Assembly (NCBI RefSeq): GCF_004027225.2
Contig: NC_044277.2
Location: 99,689,725 to 99,753,724, forward strand
Direction of reading: 5' to 3'
Source of the DNA: Strigops habroptila
Lineage: Eukaryota; Chordata; Aves; Psittaciformes; Psittacidae
Length of the DNA stretch: 64,000 bases
The notes beneath the pieces are model-generated. The model had not been told where the DNA came from. It saw nothing but the letters and a program-made list of their open reading frames with translations, and did no database searches. This document shows, piece after piece, positions 26,512-37,439 of the stretch. The translations under genes and the position numbers were made by a program. Numbering within the stretch: the first letter of the stretch is position 1; each line of letters opens with the position of its first letter.

Positions 26512-27925
26512 AACCATAAACCTTCCTCTTCCCTCTTTTTCCACCCCTCCCTCTTATTTCCTCCTATTCGCCCTTCGCTTTACTCTAATGTGGCAAACTG
26601 TGCTACTTTGTGGTATTGAGTGCCGGAAGCTGTTTTCATTTCTTTTGTCACAGTATATATTGCATCATGCTGTAAATGTGGCAAATACAAGCCTGAAAAC
26701 AGTTAGGTTTCTTATTTAATGTAAATAGTTTTTGTTTCCAATGAGGCAGTTTCTGGTACTCCTATGCAATATTACTCAGCTTTTTTATTGTAAAGAATCA
26801 ACTCACTGTTTAGTACTTGGAAGGGATTTCAGTGGGTCAACACAAGGGTTGCCAGTGGTCCTCGTGCAGTAGAGCTGAATACTATCTCGATTGGGTTGTG
26901 AGATCTGTGAGATTGATTTTGGCGGTTGGTTTTTAACCTGAATTCTGTATTTTTTTAAATAGTCAAGGAAAAGTAGAAACACTTCAACATACCAACGTTT
27001 GACGTAGCTTCTGCTGTTGTAGCTCTGAGTGGTGACTTTTGATTCTTTTGAGATGGTGAAGCAATGATCGACACCCAATTGGCTTCATCTGGTTAAAGAA
27101 CAGATCATAACCAGTACATCTCTGGCTCTTTCTGTAGCTCACCGTGTGCGCTCATATTTGTTCATAGATTTGTCGGACCTGGTTTAGATGAGCTTTTGCA
27201 GACTCATGCTAAACATCTGACTTTCAGTTCAGGTGAGATTTATCACTTCCATTGAACTTGAAATAATTTCCAGAAGTCAACATTTTTAGCCTGTCGTATT
27301 TGTCAAAAGTGTTTTGTACTTTTCTTGTGTGTAAACCACTCCAGAAGGCAAACCTTTCCACAGAAAGCACAGCCTGTACTAGTCCTAAGCTCTAGAGACA
27401 GAAAGTACTGTACTTAACATAAGAATTGCCATGAAAAACACCAAACATCTATGTATAGTGTCTAGGAAAAAAAAAAGCATGAGAGTTTGGAGAGTCATTC
27501 CACTCTAGAAGTATTCAATCCCATTTTGGAACAATCCCATATCTGTATATGTGTGAAAACCCTTGGCATCCCTCATACTGCAAGGTTCAGATTTGCCATC
27601 AGAAAAAAAAAAGACCTCTTTACTTTTCTTTTGTATTTTGATAAACACTGAAGAAGCTGGAGCTGTTAAACTTTAACTCGAGGAACTATCAGAACTGGTT
27701 TATTTAGTGTTGTGGAAACCTTTATTGCTTTCAATACACACTTAGTAATCAACTGTTTTGTATACTTGTTTTCAGTTTTCATTTCGACAAACAAGCACTG
27801 TAATTAAAGCTATTAGAATAAAATCTCTTAACTATTTCATGTTTTTTATGCCTTGCTGTTCATTTGATCATCTTGGCAGAATCATAATGAAATACTTGTT
27901 GAATAAAAAGTTTCATGAAACTTGC
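26512..27925 (+). other. ARF1: ARF1 3' UTR
   Basis: The AT-rich, non-coding sequence after the ARF1 stop continues for about 1.4 kb with no further exon signals. It ends near two polyadenylation signals, aataaa at 27817-27822 and 27902-27907. A long 3' UTR is usual for vertebrate ARF1. Confidence 0.75.
27902..27907 (+). terminator. ARF1: ARF1 distal polyadenylation signal
   Basis: A canonical aataaa is followed by a T/GT-rich stretch (catgttgttttgtatcatc) that could be the downstream element. A proximal aataaa at 27817-27822 may be used as an alternative. Confidence 0.7.
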
Positions 27926-27975
27926 ACTGGTATCATGTTGTTTTGTATCATCTTTGGACAGTACCTGCCACTGGA

Positions 27976-28614
27976 TTAATGCTGACCCAACCAGCAGTTT
28001 GCCACATCAGTTTGCATGAGAATTTCAGGACATCTCCTATGTTTCCCAAATAATCTGTCATTCCTAGTTGGACTTGTGGAGATGAAGAGGTGGGCAGCAG
28101 TTCTTTGGTCCCGTTGGCTGGTGATGGTTGGCTTCTGCTGGAGTCCCTTCACCACCTCGGGGCATCTGCTGAGCTTCTGCAGCAGTCCCATCACTTCCCA
28201 CAACAGATTGTTCTTCCTGTTGATCTCACTTAGGGATAGGACGTGTGAATTAGCAGGGGTTTTGTGGGGAAATACAAAGTCTACCTTTCTAAATACTCTG
28301 TTTTGTGTGGTTTGTTTTTTCCCCTCTCGCAGTCCCCTCTGGACCTGGGACAGACTCGTCCCCGCTGAGCACCCTGCAGTCCCTCTGTGACAGCCATGCT
28401 CAGTCTGCTGGCCAGTGCCTGGCTGTTTTCCTGGCCAGAGTTTGCAGCACATTCCCCATTTCACAAGCTGGGAACTGGAACATGAAATGTGTATTGTGCA
28501 GGTGAGGGAGCAATCTACCCCAAACCCTGGGGCTTTGGGTGGGTATTGGAGGGGACTGCAGTGTGGCTGGAGGCAACAGGGCACCGCTGCCTCCATAGGC
28601 TGCTGATCTGCCAT
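27976..28614 (-). CDS. Unassigned open frame, possible last exon of a minus-strand gene
   Basis: This is the longest open frame outside the known genes and repeats (212 codons). The C-terminal part (codons about 125-212) reads like a soluble helical protein (SEINRKNNLLWEVMGLLQKL, then CPEVVKGLQQKP). The N-terminal part is cysteine-rich and less convincing. It lies tail-to-tail with ARF1, ending about 70 bp from the ARF1 distal poly-A signal; a reverse-strand aataaa is present at 27721-27726. I do not recognise a family. Upstream minus-strand segments with good splice borders exist (29356-29438 and 28770-28934, whose phases agree), but I could not join them cleanly to this frame. It may be a genuine lineage-specific gene, a decayed gene, or chance. 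Confidence 0.22.
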   Translation of the reverse strand: MADQQPMEAAVPCCLQPHCSPLQYPPKAPGFGVDCSLTCTIHISCSSSQLVKWGMCCKLWPGKQPGTGQQTEHGCHRGTAGCSAGTSLSQVQRGLREGKKQTTQNRVFRKVDFVFPHKTPANSHVLSLSEINRKNNLLWEVMGLLQKLSRCPEVVKGLQQKPTITSQRDQRTAAHLFISTSPTRNDRLFGKHRRCPEILMQTDVANCWLGQH

Positions 28615-29065
28615 TGGCTTCCTGGCTGTGAAGCCAGAACTGGCATTTTGGATGATTGATCTCTAGTTGACAGATCACACTTCCCCTCGCTCCCCAGGTT
28701 TTGTTTCCTCTCTCAATGCTTTAAGCAGCACCTGCCCTCAGCCTGAGCATGCTTTGCTCTGGGACTGACCTGTTGGGCAGAGGCTCACTGAGCATAAAGG
28801 GTGTTGTCTCTGCTCTGTCTTCAGTTGGGTGAATGGCAGGTGGGAGGGTGGGTTGATTCAGGTGCCTCAGCAAGCACTGCCTGAGCCCCAGGTCTGTTCC
28901 TTGGGCTCGCTTCAGTAGTAAAGGGTAAATAATACTGGGCAAACAACAGGATTACAAAACTCCTGTACGTCAGGTTATTCTCGCCTTGAGTTTCAAGCTC
29001 TGAATCAGGATCTCCACATGCCTAATAGAGCAGGATGTCTGTTCCTGGTCTGGGAGGGAATTGAA

Positions 29066-29212
29066 TCAGAGTGGTGTGGGTTGGAAGAGACCTTAAAGCT
29101 CATCCAGTTCCAGCCCCTCTACCATGGGCAGGCACACTTTCCGCTAGACCAGGTTGCTCCAAGCCCTGTCCAACCTGGCTTTGAACACTGCCTGGGATGG
29201 GGCAGCTTCCCT
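29066..29212 (-). mobile_element. CR1 LINE 3' fragment (reverse orientation)
   Basis: The stretch tgggttggaagagaccttaa to actgcctgggatggggcagc is the reversed CR1 3' UTR and ORF2 end. It is 5'-truncated and moderately diverged. Confidence 0.88.
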
Positions 29213-30311
29213 GGCCTTGAAGGGCCGGCTTTTCTGCTGGCATCACTTTGTGCTGCCGAAATAAGCAGAGCCCCCCCCCTTTCTCGTCTCCCACCCCTAA
29301 AGAGGTTCATGATGTGCTACGACACTTCAACCTCCTCTTAAGCAATGGCTTTCACCTGAAGCACCATGGCATGAGTGACTTGACGCAGTTGTCCTGGGCA
29401 TGCTGCAGATCCTGCTCCCCTATGTTCAGATTTTGCTGCTGGCCAGGGCCAGACAAGGAAAACATGTGGAATGTGCTGGTGATTCCCCAGGATCAGCGAG
29501 CTGAGGGAGCCTGACGTGCCCTCTGCTCTGCCCTGGGCTAAGCCCAGCCCTGGGGTTTTAGCCACCCATCCAGGCAGGAGTCAGCTCATGCCCAGGGGAA
29601 GGGTGAGCATAAAACTGGTTCTGGTGTGGTTCCCATCCAGTCCAGCCGGGAATGGGTACAGCAGTTTGGCAGCGAGGTCAGTGGGATGTACAGCCCTGGA
29701 GTGGGGATGGGGCCGGGCTCCTTCTTCCCCACTCACCATTATTTTTATGTTATCCATATTTCTCAAATTATTTTTCTCAGATGTCAGTTTTGAGTGCGAA
29801 ACAGGCACCTCTTTCAGACAGGGCAAGGGGTAAGAGCTGCTGCCCCATTCCTCCGTGTGGGGTCAAAAGTGGAGACTGAAGGAGGGCATGCAACCTGGGT
29901 GACGCAAACCTCTATGTGCCCCCCTGGCTCACTGACGAGCTGGGAGGGACAGACCCGGAGCCCTCCCTGACTGTCCCCTCATTAATGGTGTGGGTAAAGC
30001 TCCTCCAGCCCCAGGAATGGTTTAACTGGGCTGGTGAACACAACAGGTGCGGGGTAAAGCCTTGCAGAGGTTTCAAAGGGGTGAGCCTGGGGGAGACTGA
30101 GCTGTGAAACACCTGGCGGTGGAGTTGAGGGAGGCATCGGCTCACAGCCCGTAGTAAATGGGTGCAAGTTCTCTGCAGGAGCAGGGAGCCAGATGTGCAG
30201 CCTCCTGGAGAGGCAGGAGGAAGCTGGGCGGAGGGAGCCCTTCTGGCCAGGCTGAACTGCTTCAGGATGGCCATGCCACAGCTCCACCAGCATCGGGCTT
30301 GGTAAAGCTGG

Positions 30312-30660
30312 GGAGACCTTAGAGCAGCTTCCAGTGCCTAAAGGGGCTGACAAGAAACCTGGAGAGGGGCTTTTGGCAAGGGCCTGTAGGGTCAGGACAA
30401 AGGGGAAAGGCTTTAAACTGACAGAGGGGAGATTTAGATGAGACATGATGAAGAAGTTCTTCCCTGTGAGGGTAGTGAGGCCCTGGCACAGGTTGCCCAG
30501 AGAAGCTGTGGCTGCGCCATCCCTGGCAGTGTTCAAGGCCAGGTTGGATGGGGCTTGGAGCAACCTGGTCTAGTGGAAGGTGTCCCTGCCCATGGCAGGG
30601 GGTTGGAACTGGATGAGCTTTAAGGTCCCTTCCAAACCAAATCGTTCTGAGATTCTATGA
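30312..30660 (+). mobile_element. CR1 LINE 3' fragment
   Basis: This copy runs from the gagaccttagagcagcttcc region through ORF2's end to a gttctgagattctatga tail. It is 5'-truncated and close to the consensus of the other copies. Confidence 0.9.
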
Positions 30661-31722
30661 AACCAACACCTGCCTGTCCTGCCTGGGACTGCTTAGAGCT
30701 GTGGGTGTGAATTATCCTGGCAGAGTCCAGCCCTGCTGGAAGCATCCATCCACCCACGAGGGACATGGAGGCAGGGGAAGTGGGAGCCCACACAGGGAGC
30801 ATGACTTGAAGTGGGATGCTGGGATTCATGCGGGCTCTGGGTTTGTCCTCTGCTTGCTGTGGTTGTTCAGCTCTCCCCTGGTTCCCTTTTCAGCCTGGAG
30901 CTCCCGGTGCTGAGTTCCTGTTAAGCACAGGCCTGCATTGGGATGCTCCCAGCAGGGCCCTGTCACAACCTGGACCTCGAGCTCAGTGAGCTCAGCCTGG
31001 GGAGTGCTGGCTGGGTCAGAGCCTCCAGCCAGGGAGCACAGGGGTTCAGGGATACCACACTTGTGCCACATGGGTTGCACGCGGACAGCCACCAGTGGGT
31101 CGCTGGGCTGGATCTGGGGCTGCGGCTGCTCAAACCAGTAGGAATTACCCTGAAATCCTGCCCAGAGGTTGTCAACCCTAACCCAAAAGCATCTTGGGGT
31201 GTGCTGGGGGAGCACTGAGGCTCACGACCGCTCCACAGCATCTCCCGCTGCCCGCGCTGCCGGGGTCACGCACGTGCTCACAGCCGGGGAGCAGGACAGA
31301 AGGGCTTTATTTCAGCTCCTCACCCTGGTCCTGCTGTGTCCCCCCGACAATGAATGCTGCCCTTGTTTGACACTGGGCACGCCTGGTCCCACCCCGCACC
31401 GGCAGCGCCGCTCCGCACCCCGTCCCTCCTGCCCGGCTGCAGGCCAGGCCGTGGGGTGAAAGAAACCCCCCCAGCGCTTCCAAAGCGCAAAGCGAGGCCG
31501 GTTGCCAGCCCGGGGCTCTTGTTTGCCGAGGCACACAAACCCGCCTTGTCTTCAGCAAGAGATGTTGCATCATTAACTCAAAAACGAGGCCCCTGTGCTT
31601 GGCACGGCCACTCCTGCAGCCAGCGGTGCTCCAGCCCGGGGCTGCCTGGGACAACCTCTTTCCATTTGGATCGATATTTCTATTTGTTGGTGAGAATTTC
31701 CCTTTTCTCAGTGTGTCAAGAA

Positions 31723-33572
31723 TCATAGAATCAATAGGCTGGAAAAGAACTGTAAGATCATCAAGCCCAACCATTACCCCAGCACTACCAAGACCATCAC
31801 TAAACCACGTCACTTGAGAGCCTCATCTACACAGTTTTTGAGCACTTCCAGGGACAATGATTCCACCACTTCCCTGGGCAGCCTGTTCCAATGCCTGATC
31901 ACCCTCTCTGTGAAAAATTTTTTCCTTTGTGAAAAAATTGGGTATTACCCAATCTAAACCTCCCCAGTACAGCTTGAGGCTGTTATCTCTTGTCCTATCA
32001 CTTGTTACTTGGGAGAAGAGACCGACCTCATGCCACTACAACCTCCTTCCAGGTAGCTGTAGAGAGTGATAAGGTTCCCCCTGAGCCTTCTCTTCCCCAG
32101 ACTAAACACCCCCAGTTCCCTCAGCCGTTCCTCATCAGACTTGTGCTCCAGACCCTTCTCTGGCTCTGCTCCAGCACCTCAATGTCTCTCTTGTAGTGAG
32201 GGGCCCAGAACGGAGCACAGGATTTGAGATGCAGCCTCACCAGTGCCCAGTACAGTGGGATGATCACTGCCCTGGCCCTGCTGGACACGCTATTGCTGAT
32301 ACAGGCCAGGATGCCATTGGCCTTCTTGGCTGCCTGGGCACAAGCTGCTCATGTTCAGTGGCCATCCATCAGCACCCCCAGGTCTTTTCCAATGGGCAGC
32401 TTTCCAGCCACTCTTCCCCAAGCTTGTAGCATTGCATGGGGCTGTTGTGGCCCAGATGCAGGACCCAGAACTTTGCCTTGGTGAACCTCATACCATTGGC
32501 CACAGCCCACCAATACAGCAGCCCAGATCCCTTTGAAGAGACTTCCTACCCTCCAGCAGATCAACACTCCCACCCAACTTGGGGTCGTCCGCAAATTTAC
32601 CGAGGGTGCACTCGATCTCCTCATCCAGTATTAAACAACACTGGCCCTAACAGCAAGCCTTGAGGGACACCACTAGTGACTGGTCACCAACTAGATGTGG
32701 TACCATTTACTACCACCCTTTGTGCTTGGCCATCCAGCCAGTTTCCAACCCAGCAAAGAACGCACCTATCCAAGCCATGAGCAGCCAATTTCTGTAGGAG
32801 AACACTGTGGGAGATGATAGCGTCAAATGCTTTTCTACAGTCCAAACAGACAACATCCACAGCCTTTCCCTCATCAACCAGGCAGGTCACCTCATCATAG
32901 AAGGAGGTCAGGCTGGTCAAGCGGGACCTGCCCTTCATGAACCCATGCTGACTGGGCCTGATCCCTCTGTTTTCCCGCATGTGCTTTACTATCTCACTCA
33001 GGATCATCTGCTCCATGACCTTGCCCAGCACTGAGCTCAGGCTGACAGGCCTGTAGTTTCCAGGATCTTCCTTCCTGCCCTTTGTGTAGAGATGCGTGAC
33101 AGTGGCCACCCTCCAACCCTCTGGGACCTGCCCACTAGACCAGGACTGCTGATAGATGATGGAGAGTGGCTTAGCAAGCTCCTCTGCCAGCAACTTCAGC
33201 ACTCTTGGGTGTAACCCATCCAGCCCCATAGACTTGTGTACATCTAAGTGGAAGAGGAGGTCACTAACCATTTCTTCCTGGATTATGGGGACTTCAATCA
33301 GCTCCCCATCTCTGCCATCCAACTCAGGTAACTTAGTACCCTGAGGATGGCTGGCGTGCCTATTAAAGACTGAGGCCAAGACAGTATGAAGTACCTCAGC
33401 CTTTTCCTCACCTTCAGGTTTCCCCTGGTATTCAACAGAGGATGGACGTTCTCCTTGGCCCTCCTTTTATTGCTAATATATTTGTAAAAGTACTTTTTAT
33501 TATCTTTTATGGCAGTGGCCAGATCTAGTTCCAAATGTGCCTTTGCACAGATGAAACCTTGGGGCATCATGG
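31723..33572 (-). mobile_element. CR1 LINE, 1.85-kb 5'-truncated copy of an older family
   Basis: The reversed tail (aatcatagaatcaataggct) lies at the left. The right end reaches the linker before the reverse transcriptase. On the minus strand 32684-33379 is still open for 231 codons. It carries [35 protein letters not shown] and VDVVCLDCRKAFDAI, i.e. RT motifs up to the first catalytic Asp. The 3' end type (tggacttgatgatctta-like in sense) differs from the majority family and matches the copy at 40986-41500. It is broken downstream of 32684 and so is not functional. Confidence 0.93.
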
Positions 33573-33589
33573 CCAGGGTACACGTGCCC

Positions 33590-33785
33590 TATGGAGTGTG
33601 TGATGGACCATGGAGAGCATATAGCAACCTATGGAGAACACCCATAACTCATGGAGAGCATTGCTGCTCCATGGAGCACATGTAATCCCACGGGGAGCAC
33701 CCTTATCACATGAAAAGCACCTATCACTATGTGGGGAACACCTATGGAGCACAGAGGTAGCCCCATGGAGAGCCCCTCCGCCTGG
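33590..33785. repeat. Degenerate minisatellite, ~27-30 bp unit
   Basis: Variants of catggagagcacccatna recur about seven times (for example accatggagagcatatagc, ctcatggagagcattgct, ctatggagcacagaggta). They sit between the CR1 copy and the 3' end of MMTAG2. Confidence 0.7.
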
Positions 33786-33844
33786 CCCTCATAAACCCAC
33801 TGGGTCCAAGATGCAAAACCCTCCCAAGAGTGAGAGTCCCGGGT

Positions 33845-33850
33845 TTTATT
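33845..33850 (-). terminator. MMTAG2: Probable MMTAG2 polyadenylation signal
   Basis: Plus-strand tttatt here is aataaa on the minus strand, about 480 bases beyond the MMTAG2 stop. A nearer variant signal, attaaa, is at 34258-34263 (minus). Which is used cannot be told from sequence. Confidence 0.5.
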
Positions 33851-34329
33851 TCACAGTTGTAAACTTAAGGGAAGGTTTAAGGGAAGAAACTCTCCTTCAC
33901 CTCTTCACTGGCAGCTACTCGATGGCATTGAAAGAAGATGTTAAAACCACAGTAATAATAACAACTGCATAATAATAAGTAAGTCTCTTTACATAAACAC
34001 AAAGTATTCGCAGCATTTCCAGCACCGCAGCCAGGACCATCCCAGTGCCAGCACCCACCCCGCAGCTAAATCATGCCTGGATGGACGGATCCAGGCAGTG
34101 AGGAGAAAGGCACCCGGGCCCCTGCTGTCCCCTGCCATGGCTGGGGGAGCTGCCCCAGGTTGAAGGCAGGGGCTGTGGAAGGGAAGGGGCAGCTGCCATC
34201 GCACCACACACCGCCCTTTGCCAGGCTCAGCCCTGGCAACAGCAGAGCTGCGGCTTCTTTAATTAAATAACCTTATAAAACAGACAGTCTCTGTGAGATC
34301 TCCATGGAAAACAACGCCCAAGCTTCCTC

Positions 34330-36826
34330 TCAGTCCGAATCGGTGTCGTGGCGTTGCCTGGCCCCGCGGGATGGAGGGGACCGGCTCCTGCTCCTCTTCC
34401 TCCCCTTGCGCCGCGGGGATGGGTGCCGACCGCGGCCGTCCCTGCTCCGGCTCCGCTGACGGGCAGGATGGCGCGAGGGGCTCCTGCCGGAATCCCTGCT
34501 GCTGGTGGAGGAATCCGTGTCGTGCCGATGCCGGCCGCCATGCCGCGAGGTCTTGGGGCGCTGCTGGGTCTTCCATCGGTGGTGCCTATGGGATGGAAGA
34601 GTAAAAGGACAGCAGGAACACAGGGGACACCAACAAGCTGACTCACCAACAAGGGGATGAAAAAGGGATTTTGGAAAGCCAGGAGATGCTGATGGAGCAT
34701 CCTGATTCCAGCCATGACCATGCGGCTCTCCTAAATCCTGCATCCCGTTTTCCAGCGATGATGCCCTGCCAACCCTGAGCTACCTGTCATCCTCATCCGA
34801 AGAAGACTCGGAGGATGATGAGGCAGCATCCCTCCTGTAATGCTTGTCCTTCTTCTTTTCCCTCTTATGTTTCTTCTTTTTCTTCTTTTTTTTCTCCTTT
34901 TTGGATTTCTTGTTCCCTTCCGGTCTGTGGGGAAGAGATCAGTGAGGATCCCTGCCCCACACATCTGTCTGGCTCCTCCAAAAACTCATCCCCATCCCCC
35001 TCTCCTGCATCCCACCACTTCCCTCCTTGGCCAAGGAGAAGTGCCCATAAAAAAAACCCTAAAACAACAAACAGGTTTTGGGGGCAAAGAAGAGGTTTTG
35101 GGGATGATTCAGGCAGATGCAGAACAAGCCCAATGCCAACAGGAGCCATAGAAGCATTTTGCAAAATATCTCCCCTACAAAAATAGGCCATTTCTGGTAG
35201 TTTCCCACCAAAGTGGTGGTGTGCATACTCACCGTTTCTCCTCCACCTTCTCCTCCTTCTCCTGCTTCTTCTTGGAGATGGGCATCTCAGGGCTGCTGGA
35301 GACTTTCTGGTGCTAGGGTTAGAAAGAGGGAAAAAGATACAGAGCGAGTCCGTGAGGCCATAGCTTCGAATTACAAGAAAAAGGGACTTTCTCCTTGTAG
35401 GACAGGACAAGGGGGAATGGCTTTAAACTGATAGAGGGGAGACTGAGATGAGATGTGAGGAAGAAGTTCTTCCCTGTGAGGGTGCTGAGGCCCTGGCACA
35501 GGTTGCCCAGAGAAGCTGCGGCTGCCCCATCCCTGGCAGTGTTCAAGGCCAGGTTGGACGGGGCTTGGAGCAACCTGGTCTAGTGGAAGGTGTCCCTGCC
35601 TGTAGCAGGGGTTGGAACTGGGTAAGCTTTAAGGTCCCCTCCGACCCAAACCAGTCTGTGCTTCTATGAAAAATTAAATGTAATTTGGGAAAAAAAAAGA
35701 AAATTGAACAAAAATTAAATTCAGAAAAAAATAAAATATCCACAAGAGCTGCTTCCAGTTAAAATCCTACAAATTAACTCTGTGCAGACAGAGTTGATGG
35801 GTCTCTGTGCTACAGCCATCAGCTCTAGTGTTATATATATCACCCTGAGCGTCAGGCAAGGATTTTTGCCCTTTTTCCGTCTCTGTTTTAAACCTGATGA
35901 GGAAGATGACAGCACCATACCGTGAAGATAGAGAGCCCCATCTTGGCTGCCTCCTTGTCCTCCTTGGAGAGCATTATCCTGCCAGCGCTGCCACTGGGGA
36001 GAGACGAGTCACCAAGTGAAAACAAAACCCACCAAAACAAGAACAGAAGAGCATTAAAATGGCAAAAGTAAATAACTTAATTGCCCTGGAATGGGGCGTC
36101 TCAGTGCAAGACCCCCAGCTCCCTGTACCTGGAGCTGCCCAAGCCCACCACCCGGTCCACGTTCTTCTCGTCCCCCTCGGTGCCGTCCCGCTTGCACACC
36201 TCGGCCAGGTCCTGTGGGGGGGTCAAGAATGCCCTCAGTGTGCGTGTGTCCCCAAAAAAGCCCACATAGAGCTGAGGGGAGAGGACATGGGACACATGGG
36301 CCCCCCTTACCTCCCTGCTGAGCCCAGTGGGCTGCCTCTTCAGGTTCTTGTAGCCCCTATAAAACCAAAGCCAGGTAACGTGTGTATGGGGGAGTGATAC
36401 CTTGCACCCCCTGTGTTTTTGGGGTGGTGATGGAGGGTGTAGACCCACAGGGCTGCCAGCATGGCCTCCTGCTCGGCCAGGCGGACGGCGGCCAGCTCTT
36501 CCTCACGGGATAGCGCAGGGGCTGTGTCCTTCTTGCCCTTGGCATACCACGTCAGGTCCTTCCCCTTCTGCCACCGGCCCACCGGCGCCATCAAGGAGTT
36601 CCCTGTGGGGGGCAAGACACCCCCCTCCATAACATCATAACACTCCAAAACCTCCATCTGCACCCTAAAACCATGTTGGGGGGACAGGGAGGATGGGGAC
36701 AGAAGGGGGGGTCAGCCAAGGTCAGCCCTTACCCAGGTAGTTTTCACGCTGTTTATCTGTCTTGACATCCTCCCAGCTGAACTGGTCCTGGCCCCCCCGC
36801 ACTCCTCCTCGGGATGAGCCAAACAT
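34330..36826 (-). CDS. MMTAG2: MMTAG2 / C1orf35 homologue, eight coding exons
   Basis: Coding exons in transcript order are 36826-36733, 36602-36449, 36356-36311, 36211-36129, 35993-35921, 35312-35233, 34924-34784 and 34585-34330. All have GT/AG borders and consistent phases, giving 308 aa plus stop (human about 263). The N-terminus [16 protein letters not shown], then [28 protein letters not shown], and [16 protein letters not shown] are the conserved MMTAG2 blocks. The C-terminal half is highly charged: exon 7 encodes eight consecutive lysines, and exon 8 an arginine-serine-rich tail ([12 protein letters not shown]). The motif HDTDS occurs twice (245-249 and 303-307). This composition suggests a nuclear RNA-associated protein; the biochemical role is not established. 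A pyrimidine-rich acceptor-like site just upstream of the ATG (near 36865) suggests a further 5' UTR exon. Intron 6 contains a CR1 copy in antisense orientation. Confidence 0.95.
35395..35668 (+). mobile_element. CR1 LINE 3' fragment in MMTAG2 intron 6
   Basis: Plus-orientation copy from ttgtaggacaggacaagggg to ccagtctgtgcttctatga, antisense to MMTAG2. It is 5'-truncated. Confidence 0.92.
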
Positions 36827-36959
36827 GGTGCCGGACCCCCCAGTGGTGGTGGGGTGTTGGTGACCTGCAAAGGGACCAGGCCCGGGTTTAGCCCCCCACA
36901 GCTCCCCCGTGTAGGGGAGTGAGGGTCACTGAGTTGGGGGGAAGCAAATATACCCCCTC

Positions 36960-37365
36960 TAGAGTTGGTGGGGTAAGCAAAGCCTTACGGGAGGGGGCTG
37001 CACAGCCTGGAAGGGTGGATGCACAACCCAGAGGCACAGGGGTGCCTGGCTTGGGGGGTTGCACGCCCTGGAAGTGGGGTGGCAGGGCCTGGGGGAGAGG
37101 ATATACAGCCTGCTGGGGGAGGCACAGCTTGGGGGGCATGGAGAACACACGGGTTGGGGGCGGCTACACAGCCTGGGGGTTAAATGCACAGGTTGGAGGG
37201 ACTGCAGGGTCCGGGGAAGGGTAACAGACGGGCTGGGGGGGTTCTACAGGGGCTGGTGGGGTTGCAGGCTATGTGGGGGGGGTTGCACGGCCTGGGAGGG
37301 TTTGCAGGGCCTGGGGTGGACGGTGGACGGTCAGGGAGGGCCTGGGGGAGACACCGGCCGGCTTA
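36960..37365. repeat. Degenerate G-rich minisatellite upstream of MMTAG2
   Basis: Strongly G-biased variants of ggttgcacagcctggggg recur about a dozen times at intervals of roughly 25-35 bp (for example ggctgcacagcctggaaggg, ggttgcacgccctggaagtg, ggttgcacggcctgggaggg). They lie between the MMTAG2 start and the MRPL55 3' end. Confidence 0.7.
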
Positions 37366-37439
37366 AGGGGGATTGCCCGACCTGAGGTAACGGGAGAGAT
37401 GGGGTACACGAACTGCAGAAGGAGTGGAGTGAGGAATTA

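Larger units (their letters stand above)
28615..31722. other. ARF1-MMTAG2 intergenic region
   Basis: Apart from two CR1 pieces (29066-29212 minus, 30312-30660 plus), this region contains GC-rich unique sequence. It has several short minus-strand open segments bounded by splice-like sites: 28770-28934, 29356-29438, 29737-29826 and near 30140-30230. No complete gene can be assembled. A reverse-strand aataaa lies at 31306-31311. Confidence 0.4.

Noticed and set aside
30826-31215. 129-codon minus-strand frame with a plausible-looking peptide
   Set aside because: No donor exists before its stop and no frame-compatible neighbour could be joined; left as possible noise beside the 28-30 kb candidate.
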